Both the position numbers and the translations under genes were made by a program. The notes below the pieces were generated by a model that ran no database searches, was not told the DNA's origin, and was given only the letters and a program-made list of their open reading frames with translations. From Agathobaculum ammoniilyticum (lineage in GTDB: Bacteria; Bacillota; Clostridia; Oscillospirales; Butyricicoccaceae): a DNA stretch of 64,000 nt. Below, piece after piece: positions 32,963 to 41,464 of the stretch. The stretch covers positions 81,792-145,791 of the forward strand of contig NZ_JAOQJE010000007.1 of assembly GCF_025567315.1 (NCBI RefSeq), in the 5' to 3' direction. Every line of letters starts with the position of its first letter. Position 1 is the stretch's first letter.

Positions 32963-35416
32963 TTGGCGGAAAAAATCTGCGCGGTCGCCGTGGATGCGGC
33001 GACCTATGCGATCGACAAGCTATATTCCTACCGTGTGCCGGACGAGCTGCGGGAACAGGTGCGGATTGGCACCCGTGTTCTCGTGCCGTTCGGCTTTGGC
33101 AATAAACGGGCGGAAGCGGTCGTACTCGCGTTCCGGAAGGACGACGGCGGGCATCCGCTCAAGCCCGTGGTGGAGGTGCTGGACGACGCGCCGGTGCTGG
33201 ACGCGCGGCAGCTCAAGCTGGCCGCGTGGATGCGTGAGCGGCTGTACTGCACCTATTTCGACTGTGTGCGCGTCATGCTGCCCGCCGGGCTGTGGTTCAA
33301 GCGGAACGAAACCTACACGCTTGCGCCGGATGCCGACCTCGCCGCGCTGCGGGCGCGCGAAGGCGAGGCGGGCGCGGTGCTCGCGCTGTTCGACCGGCCG
33401 GGGCAGACGCTTGCGGCCTCGGATATCCGGCAGCGGCTGGGCGGCAGAAGCATGACCCGTGTGCTGGACGCGCTGGCAGGCGAGGGCGTGCTGACCTATC
33501 GCAGCAATACCGCCCAGCGGTCGGGCGATAAGACCGAACGGATGCTTTCCCTGGACGTGGAGGCCGGCGCTGCGGCGGCTCGGATCGGCCGGCGTAGCCC
33601 CGCGCGGCTGGATGTGGTGTCCATCCTTGCGGATGGCGGCTGGATGAGCTGGAAAGAGCTTTGCTACATGACGGGCGTATCCGACGCCGCGCTGCGCGAT
33701 ATGGTCAAAAAAGGGCTGCTGCGTATGCGGCACGAGGAGCGGCTGCGCGCGCCGGATTTTTCCGAGGTGCCGAAAGCCGCGCCGCCGGTGCTAAGCACGC
33801 AGCAGCAGCAGGCGTTCGACGGGCTTGCCGCGCTTCTGGACGAAAGGACGCCGCGCGCCGCGCTGCTGTTCGGCGTAACGGGGAGCGGCAAGACGCAGGT
33901 TTACCTGAAGCTGATTGCCAGAGCGCTGGGGCAGGGACGCGGCGCGATCGTGCTGGTGCCTGAAATCGGGCTGACGCCGCAGGTATTGCGCCAGTTTGCG
34001 GCTCAGTTCGGGGATGAGGTTGCGGTGCTGCATTCCGCGCTTTCGGTCGGAGAGCGGTACGACAGCTTCAAAAAGATACAGTCCGGCCGCGCGCGCGTGG
34101 TGATCGGCACGCGGTCGGCGGTGTTCGCGCCGGTGAAAGACCTCGGCATCCTGATTATCGACGAGGAGCAGGACGGGGCGTACCGGTCCGAGCAGTCCCC
34201 GCGCTACCACGCGCGGGACGTAGCCAAGTACCGCGCCGCGCAGGAGAACGCGCTGCTCGTATTCGGCTCCGCGACCCCGTCGGTCGAGACCTATTACGGC
34301 TCCCAGCAGGGGAAATATCCGGTGTTTACACTCAGCGAGCGGTTCCTCGGCGCGGGGCTGCCGGATGTGCTGATCGCCGATATGCGCGGCCTGGCCCGAG
34401 AGGGACGGGGGGGCGTGATCGGTCCGCAGTTGGAAAGCGAGCTGATCGGCGCGCTCGGGCGGGGAAAGCAGGCGATCCTGTTCCTCAACCGGCGCGGCAA
34501 CAGCCGCGTGATCGGCTGCGCGATCTGCGGCTGGGTTCCGGAATGCCCGTCCTGTTCAACCAGCATGACCTATCATTCGGCCTCCGGACGGGCGATGTGT
34601 CATTACTGCGGGGCGTCGGTCAGGATCACCGGAAGGTGTCCGGCCTGCGGCGGGGAAAGCCTGTTTACCGAAACGCCCGGCACGCAGAAAGTTGAGCAGG
34701 AGCTGCATGAGAAATTCCCAGCCGCGCGCGTGCTGCGTATGGACGCGGACACCATGCACACCAAGGGCGCACATGAAAAGCTGCTTGCGCAGTTCGCCAA
34801 GGGCGAGGCGGATATCCTGCTCGGCACCCAGATGGTGACCAAGGGGCTGGATTTTGAAAACGTCACGCTGGTCGGCGTGCTGGACGCGGACCAGAGCCTG
34901 TATGCGCAGGATTACCGCGCGCGTGAGCGCACGTTTTCGCTCATCACGCAGGTGGTGGGGCGCGCGGGACGGCGGTTCGATACCGGAAAGGCGGTCATTC
35001 AGACTTACAGCCCCACGCATCCGGTCATCCTGGCTGCAGCGCGGCAGGATTATGAGGCGTTTTTCGAGCGCGAGCTGGAAACCCGCCAGGCGCTGCGGTG
35101 TCCGCCGGTATGCGACCTGACCGTGCTGACCGCGGCGGGTGAGGTCGAGCAGCAGGTGTTGAAAAGCCTGCTCGCCCTCAAGGCCCGCCTGCAAAGCCTG
35201 ATGGAAGGGCAGTACGCAGATGTAAAGGCACCGGTGCTGGGGCCGGCGGCGGCGCAGGTGGTGCGGGTGATGGGGCGCTACCGCTATCACCTGACCATGC
35301 GCGCGAGGAACACCGCGCGGTGGCGCTCGCTGATCGCGGGCGTGCTGCGCGAATTCCTGCTTGACAGCAAAAACCGCGGCGTGACCGTGTTTGCGGATGA
35401 AAATCCGGACTTGTAG
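32963..35416 (+). CDS. priA: Primosomal protein N' (replication restart helicase PriA)
   Basis: An 817-residue helicase restarting stalled forks. An N-terminal DNA-binding domain (1-110) precedes the helicase core: Walker A GVTGSGKT (304-311), DEEQDGAYRSEQSPRYHARD (motif II as DEEQ), and zinc clusters CAICGWVPECPSC, CHYCG, CPAC. TTG start at 32963 is chosen because AAGGAGG (32948-32954) sits 8 bp before it; the frame from 32909 has no ribosome site. Follows coaBC as in Bacillus. Confidence 0.94.
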   Translation: MAEKICAVAVDAATYAIDKLYSYRVPDELREQVRIGTRVLVPFGFGNKRAEAVVLAFRKDDGGHPLKPVVEVLDDAPVLDARQLKLAAWMRERLYCTYFDCVRVMLPAGLWFKRNETYTLAPDADLAALRAREGEAGAVLALFDRPGQTLAASDIRQRLGGRSMTRVLDALAGEGVLTYRSNTAQRSGDKTERMLSLDVEAGAAAARIGRRSPARLDVVSILADGGWMSWKELCYMTGVSDAALRDMVKKGLLRMRHEERLRAPDFSEVPKAAPPVLSTQQQQAFDGLAALLDERTPRAALLFGVTGSGKTQVYLKLIARALGQGRGAIVLVPEIGLTPQVLRQFAAQFGDEVAVLHSALSVGERYDSFKKIQSGRARVVIGTRSAVFAPVKDLGILIIDEEQDGAYRSEQSPRYHARDVAKYRAAQENALLVFGSATPSVETYYGSQQGKYPVFTLSERFLGAGLPDVLIADMRGLAREGRGGVIGPQLESELIGALGRGKQAILFLNRRGNSRVIGCAICGWVPECPSCSTSMTYHSASGRAMCHYCGASVRITGRCPACGGESLFTETPGTQKVEQELHEKFPAARVLRMDADTMHTKGAHEKLLAQFAKGEADILLGTQMVTKGLDFENVTLVGVLDADQSLYAQDYRARERTFSLITQVVGRAGRRFDTGKAVIQTYSPTHPVILAAARQDYEAFFERELETRQALRCPPVCDLTVLTAAGEVEQQVLKSLLALKARLQSLMEGQYADVKAPVLGPAAAQVVRVMGRYRYHLTMRARNTARWRSLIAGVLREFLLDSKNRGVTVFADENPDL

Positions 35417-35441
35417 CACGCCGCGCAGGAGAGAAACGATT

Positions 35442-36044
35442 ATGGAACAACAATGGACCATCCGGCTGTCAGCGCCACAGGACGCGGCCGCGCTGCTGGA
35501 TATTTACACGCCGTACATCACGGATACGGCCGTAACCTTTGAATATGACGTACCCACGGCGGAGGAATTCGCCGCGCGGGTACGGGAGATATCCGCCTGG
35601 TACCCCTATCTGGTGTGCGAGCGGGCGGGGGAAATCGCGGGCTATGCCTATGCGCACCGCCTGCGCGAGCGGGCGGCATACGACTGGGCCGCCGAACTGT
35701 CCGTATATCTGGCGCGCGGGATGCAGGGGAAAGGGCTGGGTACTATGCTGTACCGCTGCCTGATCGAGCTGCTTGGGCTGCAGCATTTGCGCGGCCTGTA
35801 CGGCTGCGTCACGCTGCCGAATGAAAAAAGCGAGCGGCTGCACAGAAAGCTTGGCTTTGTGGACGCGGGGATATGGCGCGCGTCGGGCTGGAAGGCTGGC
35901 ACATGGCATGATGTCGGCTGGTTTGAAAAGCGTCTCGGCGGCGCGGGCGCGCCCGAACCGGTGATCGCTTTCCCGTTGCTGGACGAAAAGAAGATACAGG
36001 AATGTTTGCAACGCTACACGGAAATGCTGAATATGGAGGAATGA
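35442..36044 (+). CDS. GNAT acetyltransferase, phosphinothricin acetyltransferase-like
   Basis: A 200-residue N-acetyltransferase of the Pat/Bar-like group: IRLSAPQDAAALLDIYTPY, AAELSVYLARGMQGKGLGT (acetyl-CoA loop) and LHRKLGFVDAGIWRASGWK. The substrate is unknown; most relatives act on amino acids or toxic analogues. Inserted between priA and def, where other genomes have none. AGGAGAG precedes ATG 35442. The C-terminal 25 residues exceed the usual length. Confidence 0.86.
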   Translation: MEQQWTIRLSAPQDAAALLDIYTPYITDTAVTFEYDVPTAEEFAARVREISAWYPYLVCERAGEIAGYAYAHRLRERAAYDWAAELSVYLARGMQGKGLGTMLYRCLIELLGLQHLRGLYGCVTLPNEKSERLHRKLGFVDAGIWRASGWKAGTWHDVGWFEKRLGGAGAPEPVIAFPLLDEKKIQECLQRYTEMLNMEE

Positions 36045-36050
36045 AACGCT

Positions 36051-36557
36051 ATGGCACTTCGTAAAATTCTGACGCAGGGCGACGAGCAGCTTTTGAAGCG
36101 CAGCCGCAAGGTGGAAAAGTTCGACGCGCGCCTGCATACCCTGATCGACGATATGCGCGAAACGCTCGAGAATTCGGGCGGCGTGGGGCTGGCTGCGCCG
36201 CAGGTCGGCGTGCTGCGCCGCGTGGTCGTGCTGCTGGACGTGAACCAGGAGCCGGAAGAGATGGTCGAGCTGGTCAACCCCGAGGTGGTTGAGCAGAGCG
36301 GCGAGCAGCGCATCGTGGAGGGCTGCCTGTCCGTGCCGGGCGTGTACGGCTACGTCACCCGCCCAACCTGGGCCAGGATCCGCGCGCAGGACCGCGACGG
36401 CAACTGGTTCGAGCGCGAGGGCGAGGGCATCGTTGCCCAGTGCTTCTGCCATGAGACCGAGCATCTGGACGGACATCTGTTCACCGAAAAGGTGGAGGAG
36501 TATGTGGACATCGAGGAGCTGCAGCGCGAAGACGGGGAAGAGGGCGAGCCGGAATGA
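36051..36557 (+). CDS. def: Peptide deformylase
   Basis: A 168-residue metalloenzyme removing formyl groups from new proteins. Motif 1 GVGLAAPQVG, motif 2 EGCLSVPG with metal ligand Cys92, motif 3 CHETEHLDG with His134, Glu135, His138. The usual Gln before HE is replaced by Cys-Phe-Cys. Overlaps fmt by 4 bp, which adds the same formyl group. Confidence 0.95.
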   Translation: MALRKILTQGDEQLLKRSRKVEKFDARLHTLIDDMRETLENSGGVGLAAPQVGVLRRVVVLLDVNQEPEEMVELVNPEVVEQSGEQRIVEGCLSVPGVYGYVTRPTWARIRAQDRDGNWFEREGEGIVAQCFCHETEHLDGHLFTEKVEEYVDIEELQREDGEEGEPE

Positions 36558-37477
36558 GGCTTGTGTTTATGGGCACGCCGGATTTCGCCGTGCCGAGCCT
36601 GCGTGCATTGCTCGACGCGGGGCATGAGGTGTGCGCGGTGTATACCCAGCCGGATAAGCCGCAGGGCCGCAGGCAGGTACTGACCGCGCCGCCGGTCAAG
36701 GAGCTGGCGCTCGCGCGCGGCATTCCGGTCTGCCAGCCCGCGACGCTGAAAAACGAGGACGAGCAGGAACGGCTGCGCGCGCTCGCGCCGGAGGCGGTCA
36801 TCGTGGTGGCGTACGGCAAGCTGCTGCCGCGGGCAGTGCTGGACATCCCGCCGCGCGGGTGCATCAACGTACACGGCTCGCTGCTGCCGCGCTGGCGCGG
36901 TGCGGCGCCTATCCAGTGGTCGGTCATCGCGGGCGACGAAAAGGCCGGTGTGACCACCATGCAGATGGCCGAGGGGCTGGATACCGGCGGTATGCTGCTG
37001 ACCTATGAGACACCGATCGGCGCGCGGGAGACCGCGGGCGAGCTGTTCGACCGGCTGGCACAGGCGGGCGCGGCGCTGCTGATCGAGACGCTGGAGCGGC
37101 TGGACCGTATCACACCCGTCCCGCAGGACGACAGCCGAAGCTGCTATGCGCATATGCTGGATAAGCAGATGGCGGTGATCGACTGGACCAAGCCCGCGCG
37201 CGCCGTGGACTGCCTGATCCGCGGGCTCAACCCCTGGCCGGTCGCGCTGACCACGCTCGCGGGCGCGCGGCTCAAGGTATACGCCGCCGAGCCGGTTTCC
37301 GGACACGGCCGGCCGGGCGAGGTGCTGGAAAGCGACCCGAAAAAGGGCCTCACCGTTGCGTGTGGCGAGGGCGCGCTCCGGCTGACCGAGATCCAGCCCG
37401 TTGGCGGCAAACGCATGGGATGCGCGGATTTCCTGCGCGGTCATGCGGTGGAGAAGGGAAACTTTTTAGGCAGATAA
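36554..37477 (+). CDS. fmt: Methionyl-tRNA formyltransferase
   Basis: A 307-residue enzyme formylating initiator tRNA. RLVFMGTPDFAVPSL at the N terminus, the folate-binding INVHGSLLPRWRGAAPIQW (about residue 105) and ETAGELFDRLA. The C-terminal OB-like tRNA-binding domain covers about 205-300. Standard length; ATGA overlap with def. Confidence 0.96.
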   Translation: MRLVFMGTPDFAVPSLRALLDAGHEVCAVYTQPDKPQGRRQVLTAPPVKELALARGIPVCQPATLKNEDEQERLRALAPEAVIVVAYGKLLPRAVLDIPPRGCINVHGSLLPRWRGAAPIQWSVIAGDEKAGVTTMQMAEGLDTGGMLLTYETPIGARETAGELFDRLAQAGAALLIETLERLDRITPVPQDDSRSCYAHMLDKQMAVIDWTKPARAVDCLIRGLNPWPVALTTLAGARLKVYAAEPVSGHGRPGEVLESDPKKGLTVACGEGALRLTEIQPVGGKRMGCADFLRGHAVEKGNFLGR

Positions 37478-37487
37478 AGGAGTAGCT

Positions 37488-38195
37488 ATGCCTTATTATG
37501 GTTTTTACGGGATTGATATGTATTATATCGTGCTGGTCGTACCCTGCATCATCCTGGCATTCTGGGCGCAGGCCAGGGTAAAGAGCACGTTTAACCGGTA
37601 TTCGCAGGTGCTTAACCGCCGCGGCTTGACCGGCGCGCAGGCGGCCGAGGCTGTGCTACGCCAGAACGGCGTGACCGGCGTGCGCGTCGAATGGGTGGCG
37701 GGCAAGCTGACCGACCATTTTGACCCGCGCACCAACACCATCCGTCTGTCGAACGCGGTGTATTCCTCCACCTCGGTCGCGTCGGTCGGCGTGGCCGCGC
37801 ACGAGGCAGGGCATGCGGTGCAGTACGCGGTCGGATATTTCCCCATCCGTCTGCGCGCGGCCATTATTCCAGTGACGCAGTTCGGCTCAATGGCCGCGTT
37901 CCCGCTGATTATTCTGGGGCTGTTTATGAATTCGGGCATTCTGATCGACCTCGGCATCTGGGCGTTCGCGCTGTCGACCGTGTTCCAGCTGGTGACCCTG
38001 CCGGTTGAGGTCAACGCGTCCAACCGCGCGCTCGCTGCGATCGAGCAGGGCGGCTTGCTGACCGAGGACGAGTATCCGATGGCAAAGAAGACGCTGACCG
38101 CCGCCGCAATGACCTATTTCGCGGCGCTCGCCGTATCGTTCGCGCAGCTGTTGCGCCTGCTGCTGATTTTCGGGGGACGGAACCGCCATGATTGA
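37488..38195 (+). CDS. YugP-type membrane zinc metallopeptidase
   Basis: A 235-residue protease-like membrane protein: helix 1 at about residues 10-26, zinc site HEAGH (His105, Glu106, His109) in SVGVAAHEAGHAVQYA, then two to three helices (about 125-165, 205-230). EVNASNRAL supplies the likely third ligand Glu. Function unknown; the family usually stands between fmt and rsmB in Clostridia, as here. Confidence 0.88.
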   Translation: MPYYGFYGIDMYYIVLVVPCIILAFWAQARVKSTFNRYSQVLNRRGLTGAQAAEAVLRQNGVTGVRVEWVAGKLTDHFDPRTNTIRLSNAVYSSTSVASVGVAAHEAGHAVQYAVGYFPIRLRAAIIPVTQFGSMAAFPLIILGLFMNSGILIDLGIWAFALSTVFQLVTLPVEVNASNRALAAIEQGGLLTEDEYPMAKKTLTAAAMTYFAALAVSFAQLLRLLLIFGGRNRHD

Positions 38196-39537
38196 TAAGC
38201 GTCCGCGCACCCCGCGCGAGGCTGCAGCATTTTCCCTGTTTTCCATGCAGGAGGAGGGCGCGTGGTCGGACGGGGCGCTGCACCACTACCTCGCCCGCGC
38301 GGGGCTGGCCGGCCGAGACGCGGCGCTGGCCGCGCGGCTCACCTACGGCACGGTGCAGAACGAGCTGCTGCTCGACTGGTACCTGCGGCAGTTTTCCAGC
38401 GTGCGGCTGAAAAAGATCGCGCCGCGCGTGCTGGCCTGCCTGCGCATGGGTCTGTACCAGCTCATCCTGTTGGACAAGATCCCCGCGCACGCGGCGGTAT
38501 CCGAAACGGTCGCGCTGGTGCGGCGGTACTGCCGTGCGAACGAACGCACGACGTCGTTTGTCAACGCGGTGCTGCGCCGTGCGGCGCAGGTCGCGGAAGC
38601 CGGCGCGCTGCCGGCGCCCGACTGTCCGGATAAGGAGAGCTATTACGCGCTGCGGTACAGCCATCCTGAATGGCTGGTACGGCTGTGGTCGGCGCAGTTC
38701 GGCCTGAAGACAGCCGAGGCGCTCTGCCGTGCGGACAACGCGGACACGCCGGTTTCCGTACGTGTCAACACGATGAAAACCACGCCAGGGGCAGCCCGCC
38801 GCGAGCTGGAAGCGGCGGGGCTGACGGTTACGCCGCACCGCGACTTTCCGGAGATCCTGCTGTGTACCGGCGGGGATGCGGCCGCGCTGCCCGCGTTCGC
38901 CGAGGGGCGTATCACCGTACAGGACGCGGCGAGCGCGTTAGCGGCCGCGGTGGCCGATCCCCAGCCGGGGGACGCCGTACTCGACTGCTGCGCCGCGCCG
39001 GGCGGCAAAAGCTTTGTCATGGCCGAACGCATGTGGGGTAAGGGCAGCGTCATATCCTGCGATATTTATGAACATAAGCTCAAGCGCATCCGGGCGGGTG
39101 CGGCGCGGCTCGGACTGCCGAACATCCGCACCACCCTGCAGGACGCCGCCGCGCCGCGCGCGGACTGGGTCGGCACGGCGGATGTGGTGCTGTGCGACGT
39201 GCCGTGCTCCGGTTTCGGCATCATCCGCAAAAAGCCCGAGATCCGCTATAAGGATCCGGCTGGACTGGAGGAGCTTCCCGCTTTGCAGGCGGCGATTTTA
39301 CAGAACTGCGCGCGGTATGTGCGGCCGGGCGGCACGCTAGTCTATTCCACCTGCACGATCCTGCGGCGCGAAAACGAGGACGTGGTGCGCGCCTTTTTGG
39401 AGCACAACGCGGATTTCGCCGCTGTTCCGTGGGCGCATCCGGTGTGCGGCGCGCGGAAGGACGGGATGGCGACTTTGCTGCCGCCCGTACATGATACCGA
39501 CGGCTTTTTCATTGCCAAGCTGAGGAGAAACGCATGA
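38188..39537 (+). CDS. rsmB: 16S rRNA cytosine-967 C5-methyltransferase
   Basis: A 449-residue SAM enzyme. An N-terminal NusB-like RNA-binding domain (1-140) precedes the Rossmann methyltransferase: SAM loop LDCCAAPGGKSF, catalytic Cys in DVPCSGFG, and the releasing Cys in VYSTCTI. Overlaps the metallopeptidase gene by 8 bp and rlmN by 4 bp. Confidence 0.95.
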   Translation: MIDKRPRTPREAAAFSLFSMQEEGAWSDGALHHYLARAGLAGRDAALAARLTYGTVQNELLLDWYLRQFSSVRLKKIAPRVLACLRMGLYQLILLDKIPAHAAVSETVALVRRYCRANERTTSFVNAVLRRAAQVAEAGALPAPDCPDKESYYALRYSHPEWLVRLWSAQFGLKTAEALCRADNADTPVSVRVNTMKTTPGAARRELEAAGLTVTPHRDFPEILLCTGGDAAALPAFAEGRITVQDAASALAAAVADPQPGDAVLDCCAAPGGKSFVMAERMWGKGSVISCDIYEHKLKRIRAGAARLGLPNIRTTLQDAAAPRADWVGTADVVLCDVPCSGFGIIRKKPEIRYKDPAGLEELPALQAAILQNCARYVRPGGTLVYSTCTILRRENEDVVRAFLEHNADFAAVPWAHPVCGARKDGMATLLPPVHDTDGFFIAKLRRNA

Positions 39538-40580
39538 CAGAAATCAAATCCCTGACAATCGAAGAGCTGAAAAACGCGCTGGCGGACATGGGCGAGAAGC
39601 CCTTCCGCGCGGGACAGATCTTCAAATGGCTCCACCAGGGGGTAGAGTCCTTTGAAGAGATGTCCAACCTGTCCAAGGACCTGCGCGCGCGGCTGGCCGA
39701 GCGTTTCGTGTTGACCGTGCCGCAGGTCGTGCGCAGGCAGGTCAGCCAGGTGGACGGCACGGTCAAATACCTGTGGCGCCTGCGGGACGGGGACTGCGTG
39801 GAGTCCGTGCTCATGCACTATGAGCACGGCGTGTCCGTGTGCGTTTCCACGCAGGTCGGGTGCCGCATGGGGTGCCGGTTCTGCGCGTCCGGACTGAATG
39901 GGCTTAAGCGCCACCTGTCCGCGGGCGAGATCCTGGACGAGATTCTGTTCATGCAGAAGGACAGCGGCGAAGCGGTATCCAACATCGTGCTTATGGGTAC
40001 GGGTGAGCCGCTGGACAATTACGACAATGTGCTCAGGTTCCTGCATTTGGTGAGCTGTCCGGAGGGGGTAAATATTGGACAGCGGCATATCTCCTTGTCA
40101 ACCAGCGGAATTGCTGATAAAATAGAGAGGTTAGCAGGGGAGAAGCTGCAGATCACCCTGTCCGTGTCGCTGCACGCGCCGGACGACGAGACGCGCTCCT
40201 CCATTATGCCGGTGAACGAGGCGTATCCGGTCGAGCGGCTCATGCGCGCGTGCCGGTATTATTTCGATACCACCGGCCGCCGTATTTCCTATGAGTACAT
40301 GATGGCGCGGGATATGACCGACCGCATCTGGCAGGCCGAAAAGCTGGCAAAGCTGCTGCGCGGCCGGCCGGCGCATGTCAACCTGATCCCGCTTAACGAG
40401 GTGGCCGAAAGCCCGCTGCGGCCTTCGCGGCCGGAGGTCGTGCGCCGCTTTCAGCAGGCGCTGGAAAACCGCGGCGTGACCGCGACCGTGAGGAGGCGGC
40501 TCGGTCCGGATATCGACGCGGCCTGCGGCCAGCTCCGGCGCAGGGAGCTTGGCCGGACAGCGGCGGACGGCGCAGAATAA
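39534..40580 (+). CDS. rlmN: 23S rRNA adenine-2503 C2-methyltransferase
   Basis: A 348-residue radical SAM enzyme that also modifies some tRNAs. Cluster ligands Cys110, Cys114, Cys117 (CRMGCRFC); GTGEPLDNYDNV binds SAM. Conserved Cys near the C terminus (RRRLGPDIDAACGQL) is the methyl carrier. The last dozen residues are a non-conserved tail. Confidence 0.96.
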   Translation: MTEIKSLTIEELKNALADMGEKPFRAGQIFKWLHQGVESFEEMSNLSKDLRARLAERFVLTVPQVVRRQVSQVDGTVKYLWRLRDGDCVESVLMHYEHGVSVCVSTQVGCRMGCRFCASGLNGLKRHLSAGEILDEILFMQKDSGEAVSNIVLMGTGEPLDNYDNVLRFLHLVSCPEGVNIGQRHISLSTSGIADKIERLAGEKLQITLSVSLHAPDDETRSSIMPVNEAYPVERLMRACRYYFDTTGRRISYEYMMARDMTDRIWQAEKLAKLLRGRPAHVNLIPLNEVAESPLRPSRPEVVRRFQQALENRGVTATVRRRLGPDIDAACGQLRRRELGRTAADGAE

Positions 40581-40705
40581 ACGGTTTGCCCGCAAAAGCG
40601 CGTCCCGTGCGGGGGCGCGGGGAACGGGGATGCGGATGAGGAGCGTGCGCATCCCCTGTAAACGGGGGCTGCGGCTCCCTGTCAAGACGCAGGAGGTGTT
40701 CTGTT
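40581..40705 (+). other. Leader between rlmN and prpC with GC-rich hairpins
   Basis: The 125 bp hold GGGGATGCG (40627-40635) pairing with CGCATCCCC and further GC dyads, but no U-run. A processing or attenuation structure is possible; no promoter is convincing. Confidence 0.35.
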
Positions 40706-41458
40706 GTGGAATGGTTCGGCTTGACCGATAAGGGGCGCGTGCGTCCGACCAACCAGGATATTTACCAGATCGAGGTGCGCGAGCCGAGCGAGTCCGCGCT
40801 GCTTGTGGTGTGCGACGGTATGGGCGGCGCGAACGCTGGCAACGTGGCGAGCCGCTTTGCCGCGCAGGTGTTCGTGGAGGAGGTGCGGCCCCAGTTGGAT
40901 GGTGAGCTGGGGGAAAAAACGCGCCAGCAGGCGTTGACCGCGGCGCTCGACGCCGCAAACGGCACGGTGTTCGCTCTGGCGGGGCGGCAGCCCGAATTCC
41001 GCGGCATGGGTACGACGCTGGTCGCGGCACTCGTCAAAGGGGAGCAGGCGACTATCCTCAACGTGGGGGACAGCCGCGCTTACCTGTTCGACGGGGAACG
41101 GCTGCGCCAGATCACTGAGGACCATTCCTATGTGGAGGAGATGCGCCGCCAGGGCCGTATCACCGAGGCGGACGCGCGCACCCATCCGCAGAAGAACCTG
41201 ATCACCCGCGCGGTCGGCGTGGAACCGGACGTTGAGGGCGACCTATTCGAGGTGCGCTTGAAGGAGGACGAGGTTCTGCTGCTTTGCTCGGACGGGCTGA
41301 GCGGCATGGCGGAGGACGCGCAGATCGCGCAGACCATCCGCAGCGCGAAAACGCTCGCGCTGGCGGGCGACGCGCTGCTGACCCTTGCGCTGGAAGGCGG
41401 CGGCCGCGACAATATCACCGTTGCGCTGTTCACCCGCGGCGCGGGAGAGGAGGCGTGA
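40706..41458 (+). CDS. prpC: PP2C-type Ser/Thr protein phosphatase
   Basis: A 250-residue manganese phosphatase reversing PrkC phosphorylation. Metal motifs: RPTNQDIY, VCDGMGGANAGN, GDSRAYLF, SDGLSGM and GRDNITV. GTG start 40706 with AGGAGG at 40691-40696. The kinase gene follows 6 bp later. Confidence 0.95.
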   Translation: MEWFGLTDKGRVRPTNQDIYQIEVREPSESALLVVCDGMGGANAGNVASRFAAQVFVEEVRPQLDGELGEKTRQQALTAALDAANGTVFALAGRQPEFRGMGTTLVAALVKGEQATILNVGDSRAYLFDGERLRQITEDHSYVEEMRRQGRITEADARTHPQKNLITRAVGVEPDVEGDLFEVRLKEDEVLLLCSDGLSGMAEDAQIAQTIRSAKTLALAGDALLTLALEGGGRDNITVALFTRGAGEEA

Positions 41459-41464
41459 CCGCAT